A stretch of 9,662 bases of DNA from Candidatus Poseidoniaceae archaeon (GCA_013329925.1 DUJK01000016.1:1-9662); one strand, 5' to 3'. Shown: positions 1 to 6,677, numbered from the stretch's first letter. Translations and numbers: made by a program. Notes: generated by a model not told the origin, from the letters alone.

Positions 1-1047
1 GTGGTCGTCATGTCCGTCATCACTGTGATTTGTCTCGTCAGACCCGTCGCCACAGTCATCCATACCGTCGTTGACCCAATGCATAGGAACTTCGTCTCCG
101 TTGTCACAGAGGAACATATCTTCTTCATCGTTTGAGTCTCCGCTGTCATGGCCACCCATCGGGGCTAAGGTGAATGGAAGTGCGAACTCCATCAGAGTCA
201 CATCATTGACAAGTAGTAAATCAGCAGCATCGGCGTCTAACATATTAATCGAGGACGTAGTTTCCATACCATCATAAGTTTCAACCATTATCAGATTGGT
301 TACAGTAAAATCAACTGAGAGGGTAAATGTCATACTTGTGGTGTGATCAACATCGTGTTCAAGATTAGTGGTGAATGAATATCCAGTGCTTGTTGCAAGG
401 CCCGCTGCATATAGTGCAGTTGCCGGATCAAAATCTTCTGGTATACTTACATCAGTATCTGGCATTCCGAGGTCCATATCCATATCATCGTCCATGTTTT
501 CATCCGTGCCGTCATCCATGTCATCTTGATTATCCTCTAGGAATGATTGTTCATTCCAATGGTCATCAAATATTGCTTCTGTGTTCATTTGATATGTGTT
601 ACCCATCCAATTAGTTTGGATATTTGTGGTGCCATCAGCATTCTTGGTCATCAGTTCACCAATTTCTATATTCATCATTCCCATATCCATTTCAACTAGA
701 GTATACATGCCATCTGGGGACATTGCTACTGTAGTTGTAAATGAAGTGGTCGCTCCATCAGAGTCTGTCTCGCTACCTTGCGTTACAATACCCATGGTTT
801 CACCCCATGCAGGGCCTTCATCGATAAGATTAACAAAGTCAGTAACTGATTGTTTTAGAATTGTTTCAGTTAAACATGCATTGTTATTTGTTGCATTCAC
901 ATCATAATTGTAGGCGGTTTCGTCTGCGTTACAACCGGGTATCTCAACGATTGCATCGACGATTGCGTCGACGTCTTCGTCAGTTAAATCCATACATCCG
1001 GCTAGAACAATTGAGCAAGCAAAAAGCACTGCTAGTATTTTCTTCAT
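1..1047 (-). CDS. Secreted lipoprotein with a GC/NYD two-cysteine motif and an LDL-receptor-A-like motif (C-terminus cut by the window)
   Basis: The frame is open from ATG at 1047 to base 1, giving 349 codons without a stop, so the true C-terminus lies outside the window. Residues 1-18 form a lipoprotein signal peptide: two lysines, a hydrophobic stretch, then lipobox L15-A-G-C18, so the protein is probably exported and lipid-anchored at C18. Residues 38-58 match the 'GC...A.NYD..A...C' short motif (G38, C39, N47-Y-D49, C58) known from surface proteins of marine bacteria; C39 and C58 may pair. Residues 170-196 are very rich in Asp and Met. Residues 312-338 resemble an LDL-receptor class A calcium motif (F312, C314, N316-G317, N326-D-G, C332-G-D-G-S-D-E338). 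No enzyme domain is recognisable. A role as a cell-surface or binding protein is inference. The initiator is preceded by a TATA-like box but no Shine-Dalgarno sequence. Confidence 0.88.
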   Translation of the reverse strand, partial: MKKILAVLFACSIVLAGCMDLTDEDVDAIVDAIVEIPGCNADETAYNYDVNATNNNACLTETILKQSVTDFVNLIDEGPAWGETMGIVTQGSETDSDGATTSFTTTVAMSPDGMYTLVEMDMGMMNIEIGELMTKNADGTTNIQTNWMGNTYQMNTEAIFDDHWNEQSFLEDNQDDMDDGTDENMDDDMDMDLGMPDTDVSIPEDFDPATALYAAGLATSTGYSFTTNLEHDVDHTTSMTFTLSVDFTVTNLIMVETYDGMETTSSINMLDADAADLLLVNDVTLMEFALPFTLAPMGGHDSGDSNDEEDMFLCDNGDEVPMHWVNDGMDDCGDGSDETNHSDDGHDDH

Positions 1048-1068
1048 GTACTACGCTGTTAACTGTTG

Positions 1069-1083
1069 GTTAATAAATAAACT
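1069..1083 (-). promoter_or_regulatory. TATA-like box of the lipoprotein gene
   Basis: Read on the minus strand this is AGTTTATTTATTAAC, the best archaeal TATA-like element in the window. Its centre lies about 29 nt upstream of the lipoprotein ATG (1047). With the usual 25-27 nt from box centre to transcription start, the mRNA would begin within a few bases of the ATG, so it would be nearly leaderless. That fits the absence of a ribosome binding site there. No experimental start is known. Confidence 0.5.
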
Positions 1084-1147
1084 TACAAGTTCTAATAGTT
1101 GATTAAAACCGCTTAATTGAAAAAGCCAATGCCACAGCGGGGGTCAT

Positions 1148-1223
1148 AGTCCCTTAGTGTAGCGGTCCATCATGGAGGATTCTGGTTCCCCCGACCTCGG
1201 TTCAAATCCGAGAGGGACTACCA
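1148..1223 (+). tRNA. tRNA-Gln (anticodon CTG), CCA encoded
   Basis: A full cloverleaf can be drawn. The acceptor AGTCCCT (1148-1154) pairs over 7 bp with AGGGACT (1213-1219), the discriminator is A1220, and CCA is encoded at 1221-1223. The T arm CTCGG/CCGAG (1196-1200, 1208-1212) encloses loop TTCAAAT. The D arm opens GTGT (1157-1160). The anticodon arm runs 1175-1191 with loop TTCTGGT, placing anticodon CTG at 1182-1184 after T33. The AGTCCC acceptor and CGAC variable loop are typical of archaeal tRNA-Gln. In the anticodon stem A28 (1176) faces C42 (1190), a mismatch. No intron is needed. A weak AT-rich element (cttaattgaaaa, 1112-1123) lies at a plausible promoter distance. The 3' end is 12 nt from the stop codon of the convergent gene at 1236. 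Confidence 0.95.
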
Positions 1224-1235
1224 ACTGTGTTGAAA

Positions 1236-1475
1236 TTATTCTTCCTCATGTAGTTGTTGAGCTGGGAATTTTATTCTTAGTGCGGATTGAGTTACGTTGG
1301 AGATTAGTGCGAATAGTAAGGCAATCAATAACAAGAAACCAGAACCAAATATACAGAACAGAATATTGTAGTTATTATCCCAACCTGTGTTCATTGGCTT
1401 AAAAATGTAAATCATGTAGCCGACAGAAATCGCCCAAAATATCGCAAGAGGCCAAAAACTCTCACGTTTGGTCAT
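1236..1475 (-). CDS. Small two-helix membrane protein of unknown function
   Basis: This 79-residue protein is not one I recognise. It has two clear hydrophobic segments, about residues 8-26 and 38-60, joined by a short polar loop (residues 27-37, N/D/W-containing). A Lys-Arg pair at positions 3-4 and an R67/K69 pair after helix 2 suggest that both ends are cytoplasmic. The tail ends in three glutamates. The only upstream start is ATG at 1475; no ribosome binding site is visible. It lies 55 nt downstream of the DUF2135 gene on the same strand and may be its distal operon partner, but could have its own promoter. The regular hydrophobic pattern supports a real gene. No catalytic residues are evident. 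Confidence 0.7.
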   Translation of the reverse strand: MTKRESFWPLAIFWAISVGYMIYIFKPMNTGWDNNYNILFCIFGSGFLLLIALLFALISNVTQSALRIKFPAQQLHEEE

Positions 1476-1530
1476 AATGGTAATTTTGCATCAATTGAGT
1501 TAAATCTATCGCCGGCTCTTGATACTAATA

Positions 1531-2490
1531 TTATTCAAAAGCGTCATATTTCTTGGCCAGATCATCTTGCTTACCAATAGTAAATCCAGTGACCATTTGC
1601 ATGGCTGAACCGTATTTTATCATGCCTGAATATTCTTGGACTTTGCCAAATATTGACACTCTTAAGCGATATTTAGTTTTCTTCTTAGTGCGACGCTTTC
1701 TGTGATGCTTGTAGAAATGGACACCAACTTTGTAAGTGCCCTTTGGTGGATTTTTAGTCCACACCACATTCTCAACCGCATTATTACTGACCGGTTTTAC
1801 ATTCATATCAACGTCAAGTTCTCCACCACATTCACTTTCCTTGTTATTGAAATATATTCTTTCACCGGATGGGCAGAATAGGTGCAAATCCAAATCATTG
1901 TAATCATCCCATGCCAGTGATACTTGTACTGCGCCAGATTTCCCGCCTTCACGTTCAAGTCGTTCGTCCATGTCATCATCTTCAGGTGGGGTTTCTTCGA
2001 CGATGATACCTGAACCAACCATTTCAGTTTCAACAAATGTCGCGTGTTCTTCTAATTCTTCTTCATTTTCTTGAATCCACTCGCCTCTTGCAGCTAACTC
2101 CATGATACGTTCTTCATCAGTGAATTCTTCTTCAACTACTTCTTCAAGTTCGGGAAGGTCACTAATGATGTCTCCTAAAATTAAGCGTAGTTCCATGATA
2201 TTGGTATTTCGCTTGTCATCTCTAACCTTCCATTGATCGTATTGTTTTTCATCCAACTCTTCAATCTGCACAGTTCTTTCAACTGGTGGGCGGTTTTCTG
2301 ATGATACTTCATCCTGAGCAATTACCGTAGTCGTTGTGTTGGTATTGATTAGTGGAGGAAGATCAGGAGCATACTTTCTCCTTCTAGCCTCTCTTAGTAA
2401 ACGCATATTTCTGCGTTTATTTAATTTGTAAGCCGTGTACAGAGAAGCAGATACTGCTAGACCGATGCCGCCCACAGTTAGTGGTCCCAT
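1531..2490 (-). CDS. Membrane-anchored protein with C-terminal DUF2135/YfaP-like beta domain
   Basis: This is a 319-residue protein. Residues 5-22 form one hydrophobic segment followed at once by a strongly basic stretch (K23-R39), which by the positive-inside rule would put the long remainder in the cytoplasm. Residues 60-180 are acidic, probably helical and partly disordered (many Glu runs, 115-150). The C-terminal domain, about 187-290, resembles DUF2135/YfaP: W194-D-D, then the D199-L-D-L core, P207-S-G209, G222-G-E-L-D-V-D228, and P249...G251-Y253. This fold is found in bacterial and archaeal surface or von Willebrand-associated proteins; its biochemical role is unknown. A very basic insert sits at 261-275 (KHHRKRRTKKK). 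The gene starts 50 nt after korB on the same strand without a Shine-Dalgarno sequence, so co-transcription with korAB is possible but unproven. The family call is from motif recall. Confidence 0.8.
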   Translation of the reverse strand: MGPLTVGGIGLAVSASLYTAYKLNKRRNMRLLREARRRKYAPDLPPLINTNTTTTVIAQDEVSSENRPPVERTVQIEELDEKQYDQWKVRDDKRNTNIMELRLILGDIISDLPELEEVVEEEFTDEERIMELAARGEWIQENEEELEEHATFVETEMVGSGIIVEETPPEDDDMDERLEREGGKSGAVQVSLAWDDYNDLDLHLFCPSGERIYFNNKESECGGELDVDMNVKPVSNNAVENVVWTKNPPKGTYKVGVHFYKHHRKRRTKKKTKYRLRVSIFGKVQEYSGMIKYGSAMQMVTGFTIGKQDDLAKKYDAFE

Positions 2491-2540
2491 GGGATTTGGT
2501 GAAAACTACTCCTTTATTGGAGATTGGGTCTCTGGTCATT

Positions 2541-3668
2541 TCAAGAAAGGAATGCTGCATTAATTTTATCCAGCATATCTTTCCCTGGCCTCAGTTCAGA
2601 ATCAGGAACATCGATTAACGGAGTCTCTACGATCCCTAAATCTTCTGCTAGTGATGCTTTTGTGCTGTCGAAATAAAGTAGACCTGTCACGTGTTTTGCT
2701 TGATTTTCCGCTTCGTGTAGTGCGGTTAGTGCAGCAACTGCGTTGCCCGGGTCATGAGTATCGGAGATAGTCTCAAGCCGGATAGTAGAGCCGTCGTGCA
2801 AGGTTATATCGCGAAAGTTTCCTTCGGGAACTTCAACTTCTGGAATTGGATTAAAATGTGGAATGTAATCAGTCATGTGTAGCGTGATTTCGTTATCTTT
2901 GACATATCCATATGAGCGCATTGATTCATCATTATTATTGAAGGTGACACATGGTGAAATTACATCGATTAGCGCGAACCCTTTGTGTGACATTGCTGCT
3001 TTGAGTATAGCATTTAATTGCTTTTTTGAGCCTGAGAATGACCTAGCAACAAAGGTACATCCGAGGTTAATTGCTAGTGCGCAAAGGTCAATTGGCTGAG
3101 TTTTGTTGATTGGCCCTTTCTTCTTTTTAGAGCCGATGTCAGCAGTAGCAGAATATTGCCCTTTAGTCAAGCCATAAACACCGTTATTTTCGACTATGTA
3201 GACCATATCCATGTTTCTTCTTATTGCGTGAATAAGTTGTCCAATACCAATAGAAGCCGAATCTCCGTCTCCGGAAACTCCGATGTAGAGTAGGTCTTTG
3301 TTGACAGCATATGCTCCGGTAGTTACTGAGGGCATTCTACCATGTACTGTGTTGAAACCATGAGATTTACCGAGGTAATAAGCCGGAGTTTTTGACGAAC
3401 AACCGATGCCTGACATTTTAGCAATTCTATGAGGCTCAATACCATTTTCCCAGGCTGCACTAATAATCACATTTGAGATTTGGTCGTGACCACAACCTGG
3501 ACATAGTGATGATTTCCCACCAGTGTAACTTTCTTTTGGTTCATTTATGACGTTCAGTTTTACCGGCCTAGGTGCACGTTCACGGCGTTCGCTACGAGCA
3601 GGGCGTTCCTTGCGCTCTGCCCTAGCAGGTCTCTCTTTGCGTTCCGGTCGTTCTTTTTGTTCGCTCAT
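2541..3668 (-). CDS. korB: 2-oxoacid:ferredoxin oxidoreductase, beta subunit (probably 2-oxoglutarate, KorB)
   Basis: This is the TPP- and [4Fe-4S]-binding subunit that, with KorA, oxidatively decarboxylates a 2-oxoacid to its acyl-CoA and reduces ferredoxin. The four cluster cysteines of the family are present: C56 and C59 in CPGCGH, C90 in GIGCS, and C240 in ISPC. The TPP/Mg motif is G133-D-G-D136 followed by N161-N-G-V-Y-G-L-T-K-G-Q171. The 375 residues exceed the usual bacterial KorB length (about 340, from recall) because residues 1-36 form a repetitive Arg/Glu/Pro tail absent from the conserved core, which starts near K37. ATG at 3668 is 2 nt beyond the korA stop and has a GGTGA ribosome binding site, so the two are translated from one mRNA. 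The core resembles KorB of Bacteroidetes-like bacteria. 2-oxoglutarate specificity is inferred from that resemblance and the TCA context; pyruvate is the alternative. Confidence 0.93.
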   Translation of the reverse strand: MSEQKERPERKERPARAERKERPARSERRERAPRPVKLNVINEPKESYTGGKSSLCPGCGHDQISNVIISAAWENGIEPHRIAKMSGIGCSSKTPAYYLGKSHGFNTVHGRMPSVTTGAYAVNKDLLYIGVSGDGDSASIGIGQLIHAIRRNMDMVYIVENNGVYGLTKGQYSATADIGSKKKKGPINKTQPIDLCALAINLGCTFVARSFSGSKKQLNAILKAAMSHKGFALIDVISPCVTFNNNDESMRSYGYVKDNEITLHMTDYIPHFNPIPEVEVPEGNFRDITLHDGSTIRLETISDTHDPGNAVAALTALHEAENQAKHVTGLLYFDSTKASLAEDLGIVETPLIDVPDSELRPGKDMLDKINAAFLS

Positions 3669-3670
3669 TT

Positions 3671-5452
3671 TTACTCACCCTGTAAGATTTTTAATATTAA
3701 ATCGGCGTAAATCTTAGCACGTGGCGGCATACCGTCTGAGTATGCAGCGCTATGCATCTTTTCAATTAGTTCAAATGGCAATTCTTTCCTTAAAATACCG
3801 AAGAGTTGCGCGTCTCTGTTGATTTCTAAAACCACAGTTTGCTTGTGACGGGCAATGAATTTTTCAATTTCGCTGTGCGCAGGTAATGCACGTATTCTAC
3901 ACTGACTAACTTTGATTCCAGAGGCTTCTAGAATATCGTCGATTTCTTGGATAGAATTTTCCATACTGCCAAGATAAATTATCCCGAGTTCTTGTTCTGC
4001 TTCTTCTCGCAGAATAGGAGCTGGAAGATCATCTCTGGCGCCATCTATCTTATTTTTCAGTCGGGTCATAAGTTGAAAGTAATCATGTGGTTTTTCTGAA
4101 TATAGGCCCATTGGGTTGTGCCCTGTTCCACGGTATAGGATAGGAGCCATCCCCGATCCTGGAAGAGTTCGATATGGTATTCCGTCACCATCAACATCAA
4201 GATACCTGCCAAATTCTTCAAAGGCCTCAAACACATCACGGTCACGAACAACTTTTCCTCTATCCATTGGAATATCTGGATAATCAAAGCCTGAGCATGT
4301 CCATCTGTTCATCCCCAAGTCTAAGTCGCTCATCGGGAATACTGGTGTTTGGTATCGTTCAGCGATATCGAAAGCTCGCCAACCGAATTCAAAACACTCT
4401 TCAACAGTGCCAGGGAATAGAACAATATGTTGTGTATCTCCATGGCTGCCTTCGTAAAGCAGGGTAATGTCAGACTGTTGAGTTCTAGTTGGCAGACCGG
4501 TAGATGGTCCAACTCGGCAGACATCCCAAAATACGGATGGGATTTCAGCAAAGTATCCCAGTCCAATAAATTCCTGCATTAGAGAAATGCCAGGCCCTGA
4601 AGTTGCAGTTAATCCACGTCCTCCAGCCCAGCCAGCACCTAAGACCATTCCCGCTGCGGCTAGTTCATCCTCCGCCTGAATCACCGCACAGTCGGCCTCT
4701 CCCTCATCATTGGTTCTGATTTTAGGAATCCAGCCAATTATTCCTTCCGCTATTGATGAGGAAGGAGTGATTGGATACCAAGCTAATAGCTGAGCGCCGC
4801 CAAATAGGGTCCCCATTGCTGCCGCTTCGTTGCCTTCGATGAAAAATTGAGGCTTTTCAATCGGCCTGCTTTCAACGGTGTATGGATCGATTTTTTCTAG
4901 ATTTTCACGAAAGTGGGCTCTTCCTTGTTCTAACGCATCGGAATTGAGTTCGATGGCTGAGGTTTTACCCTTAAATTGCTTTTTTACTGCTGATTCAAGA
5001 GCCGATTTTTCGATTCCTAATATTTCGGCTATGGCGCCAACATATACGATGTTGGTAATCAACTTGGCAAGCTTCGGATTTATCCCCCGGGCAATTTTTG
5101 TCATCGGGATTGGGTATGAAATCACATCATCTCTATCCATGGGTAGTTTGGAGTTTTCGTTCCATATGACAACAGTACCTGGTTCGAGTGCTGCAAGGTC
5201 TTCTTCCCATGTTGCGGGGTTGACTAAAATTTGTATGTCAGTTCTATTGCCTGGGGCTTGATAGCCATGGTCTGAGAGTCTAATAATATACCAAGTAGGT
5301 AGGCCAGAAATATTTGAGGGAAAAAGATTTTTTCCGCTTACTGGGATGCCCATGTCAAACATAGACTGTAATAGAATTAGATTCGCAGACTGGGAACCAG
5401 TTCCATTTGCCGTTGCAATATTTATCGTGAAATCATTGGCAATGTTTTCCAT
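3671..5452 (-). CDS. korA: 2-oxoacid:ferredoxin oxidoreductase, fused gamma-alpha subunit (probably 2-oxoglutarate, KorA)
   Basis: This 593-residue subunit joins the gamma domain (about residues 8-190, with the G17-T-G-S-Q-S loop near the start) to the alpha domain (about 203-593). The alpha signature Y226-P-I-T-P-S-S232, which contacts substrate and TPP at the active site, is intact. Further conserved stretches include A284-region SGPG, R323-T-Q-Q-S-D near the middle, R416-Y-L-D-V-D-G-D-G-I-P-Y-R428 and G442-T-G-H-N446. With KorB it makes acyl-CoA (likely succinyl-CoA from 2-oxoglutarate) and passes electrons to ferredoxin; no ferredoxin-like delta subunit gene is adjacent, as is usual for this two-gene type. 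ATG at 5452 is chosen because an AGGAG lies 10 nt upstream and the gamma fold starts directly after. The fusion and the DVDGDG segment are features I recall from bacterial KorA, which hints at bacterial ancestry. Confidence 0.94.
   Translation of the reverse strand: MENIANDFTINIATANGTGSQSANLILLQSMFDMGIPVSGKNLFPSNISGLPTWYIIRLSDHGYQAPGNRTDIQILVNPATWEEDLAALEPGTVVIWNENSKLPMDRDDVISYPIPMTKIARGINPKLAKLITNIVYVGAIAEILGIEKSALESAVKKQFKGKTSAIELNSDALEQGRAHFRENLEKIDPYTVESRPIEKPQFFIEGNEAAAMGTLFGGAQLLAWYPITPSSSIAEGIIGWIPKIRTNDEGEADCAVIQAEDELAAAGMVLGAGWAGGRGLTATSGPGISLMQEFIGLGYFAEIPSVFWDVCRVGPSTGLPTRTQQSDITLLYEGSHGDTQHIVLFPGTVEECFEFGWRAFDIAERYQTPVFPMSDLDLGMNRWTCSGFDYPDIPMDRGKVVRDRDVFEAFEEFGRYLDVDGDGIPYRTLPGSGMAPILYRGTGHNPMGLYSEKPHDYFQLMTRLKNKIDGARDDLPAPILREEAEQELGIIYLGSMENSIQEIDDILEASGIKVSQCRIRALPAHSEIEKFIARHKQTVVLEINRDAQLFGILRKELPFELIEKMHSAAYSDGMPPRAKIYADLILKILQGE
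3674..3679 (-). promoter_or_regulatory. Ribosome binding site of korB (GGTGAG)
   Basis: On the minus strand the bases GGTGAG stand 5 nt before the korB ATG, inside the last codons of korA. GGTGA is the classic complement of the archaeal 16S rRNA 3' end. It fixes the korB start at 3668 and contrasts with most other starts in this window, which have no such motif. This suggests that internal operon genes use Shine-Dalgarno initiation while first genes are leaderless or nearly so. Confidence 0.75.
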
Positions 5453-5462
5453 TGAATTTAAT

Positions 5463-5467
5463 CTCCT
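5463..5467 (-). promoter_or_regulatory. Possible ribosome binding site of korA (AGGAG)
   Basis: Minus-strand AGGAG ends 10 nt before the korA ATG. The motif is good but the spacing is at the long end of what is normal, and a transcript starting from the TATA-like element at 5489-5496 would barely include it. It mildly supports the start at 5452. Confidence 0.35.
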
Positions 5468-5488
5468 GGGGCTCTAAGCACCCGCCCC

Positions 5489-5496
5489 TAAAATTA
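5489..5496 (-). promoter_or_regulatory. Possible TATA box of the korAB operon
   Basis: The minus strand reads TAATTTTA, centred about 41 nt upstream of the korA ATG. Transcription would then start near 5467, leaving a short leader of about 15 nt. A 5-bp GC stem (ggggc 5468-5472 with gcccc 5484-5488) sits between this box and the predicted start. The assignment rests only on composition and distance. Confidence 0.35.
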
Positions 5497-5504
5497 CCGA
5501 TTAG

Positions 5505-5530
5505 CAAGCACTCTTTGAATATGTTGCTTG
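5505..5530. promoter_or_regulatory. Dyad CAAGCA-N14-TGCTTG in the divergent korA/cyclophilin promoter region
   Basis: CAAGCA (5505-5510) and TGCTTG (5525-5530) are exact reverse complements separated by 14 nt. A further partial copy GCAAG lies at 5536-5540. The dyad sits midway between the two divergently read genes, with the arms' centres 20 bp apart (about two helical turns), as expected for a dimeric regulator. Six-base arms also occur by chance, so this is a candidate only. Confidence 0.25.
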
Positions 5531-5548
5531 GTTATGCAAGAGGATTAT

Positions 5549-5562
5549 TGCTAATTTTCATA
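5549..5562 (+). promoter_or_regulatory. Possible TATA box of the cyclophilin gene
   Basis: The AT-rich element TGCTAATTTTCATA is centred about 42 nt before the cyclophilin ATG at 5598, which would give a leader of roughly 15 nt. No ribosome binding site is seen before that ATG. The support is composition and position only. Confidence 0.3.
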
Positions 5563-5597
5563 GAGAACCTCAAAACAGAAACCTCCGTCCGACCAAC

Positions 5598-6626
5598 ATG
5601 GCAGACGAAAAAATGGATAAATCTTGGGAAAAAGCAAGAAAGATGCTTGACAAAGGAAATGCCTCCGGATGTTTAGAATTATTACGTGAAATCGATGGTC
5701 CAGGTGAACATGCAACAACGCTAAGACTCGCCGGCGAAGCAACTTGGGCTAACGCCAAGGAAAAAAATTCCAACGCCGAATATCGTAGAGCTGCGTCATT
5801 ATTACGTGATTCAGTAAAGAAAGCACCGAGAAACAAAGGCAATAATTCCACTTACAATGAATTACTCAATGAAATGCAGGACAAAGGCATTAAAGAGACC
5901 AATTTGCCGCGTTTAATCAACGATGGAACTCCGACAATTGCCGGACTTGGAGCACTTGTTGGTGCGATTTTTGTTGCCTTGTTAATTCTCAAGGCTGCTA
6001 CATACACACCACCAACAGATTTGCCCACCGAGGCAAAAATGCGTTTGACGTGGACAGATGCTTCAGGCGTGTATAACGACGAAACCATCACGATTTCTCT
6101 AAATCCTGAAGCTGCTCCTGTGCATACCGAGAACTTACATCTGCATGCGGTTGCGGGTGAATATGACGACTCACCATTCCATCGAGTGATTGACGATTTT
6201 ATGATTCAAGGCGGCGACTTTGAACGCCAAGATGGCACAGGTGGTTATGCTGCTAAGTGGTTTGGCTACTGCAATGGGGAAGCCATGGATAGTTCCACTG
6301 ACTGTTCCAGTGAAACTCTCTATACAATGCCAGATGAGGCAGATAACGGACTTCTTCACACGCCTTGTACTATTTCAATGGCCAAAACCAGTCCACCAAA
6401 TACCGGCGGCAGTCAATTCTTCCTTATTCCTGAAGACAGTAATCCGTCGCATTTGGACGGTGTTCATACTGTATTTGGCGAAATTACGGACGGCTGTGAA
6501 TTTGTTACTTCAATAAGCGAAGTTGCAACAGGTGGCCAACAAGGGTCTACTCCTGTTGATCCGGTAACGTTAGTTAGCGTAACTACCAACGGTGGAGAAG
6601 ATATCCCATGGTGGTACTTTTGGTAA
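5598..6626 (+). CDS. Membrane-anchored cyclophilin-type peptidyl-prolyl isomerase with TPR-like N-terminal region
   Basis: The protein has 342 residues. Residues 5-95 are alpha-helical with TPR-like Ala/Leu/Tyr spacing. A single membrane helix spans about 113-133. Residues 147-333 form a cyclophilin domain that catalyses Xaa-Pro cis-trans isomerisation. Active-site counterparts of human CypA are present: R196 (R55) in FHRVI, F201-M202 (F60-M61), Q204 (Q63) in QGGDF, Q273 and F275 (Q111, F113) in GSQFF, and H290 (H126). The position of CypA W121 is H285, which in other cyclophilins lowers cyclosporin affinity. Four cysteines (225, 236, 257, 300), two in an insert after QGGDF, suggest disulfides and fit an extracytoplasmic catalytic domain with the TPR part in the cytoplasm. 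The last residues are strikingly aromatic (I336-P-W-W-Y-F-W342). The start ATG is the first in frame. It probably helps exported proteins fold. Confidence 0.9.
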   Translation: MADEKMDKSWEKARKMLDKGNASGCLELLREIDGPGEHATTLRLAGEATWANAKEKNSNAEYRRAASLLRDSVKKAPRNKGNNSTYNELLNEMQDKGIKETNLPRLINDGTPTIAGLGALVGAIFVALLILKAATYTPPTDLPTEAKMRLTWTDASGVYNDETITISLNPEAAPVHTENLHLHAVAGEYDDSPFHRVIDDFMIQGGDFERQDGTGGYAAKWFGYCNGEAMDSSTDCSSETLYTMPDEADNGLLHTPCTISMAKTSPPNTGGSQFFLIPEDSNPSHLDGVHTVFGEITDGCEFVTSISEVATGGQQGSTPVDPVTLVSVTTNGGEDIPWWYFW

Positions 6627-6637
6627 TTGATGAGATA

Positions 6638-6654
6638 AATCAAAGCGTTTGATT
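6638..6654. promoter_or_regulatory. Perfect palindrome AATCAAA-GCG-TTTGATT upstream of aconitase
   Basis: Two exact 7-base inverted arms (6638-6644 and 6648-6654) flank a 3-base spacer, 12 nt after the cyclophilin stop and 28 nt before the aconitase ATG. It overlaps the most TATA-like stretch of this gap (gagataaatc, 6633-6641), the position where a bound repressor would block transcription. The AT-rich stem is not followed by a T-run, so a terminator is less likely. This is a candidate operator; no regulator is known. Confidence 0.45.
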
Positions 6655-6672
6655 GATACATGTCTACGCATT

Positions 6673-6677
6673 GGGTG
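6673..6677 (+). promoter_or_regulatory. Ribosome binding site-like GGGTG deciding the aconitase start
   Basis: GGGTG ends 5 nt before ATG 6683 and is a partial match to the archaeal GGTGA site. It favours ATG 6683 over the in-frame TTG at 6653, which lies inside the palindrome and adds ten residues that do not belong to the aconitase family. Confidence 0.5.

Noticed and set aside
480..540. Repeated CAT/CATC triplets resembling a short repeat array
   Set aside because: It is the codon pattern of the Asp/Met-rich stretch of the lipoprotein; there are no spacers or regular units, so not CRISPR or a satellite.
948..973. Tandem 12-base repeat (about GTCGAYGCAATC twice on the minus strand)
   Set aside because: It encodes the V-D-A-I repeat at residues 26-34 of the lipoprotein in frame; only two copies, so an ordinary coding duplication rather than a repeat element.
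1172..1402. 76-codon plus-strand open frame
   Set aside because: It begins inside the tRNA and overlaps the antisense membrane-protein gene; no coding character of its own.
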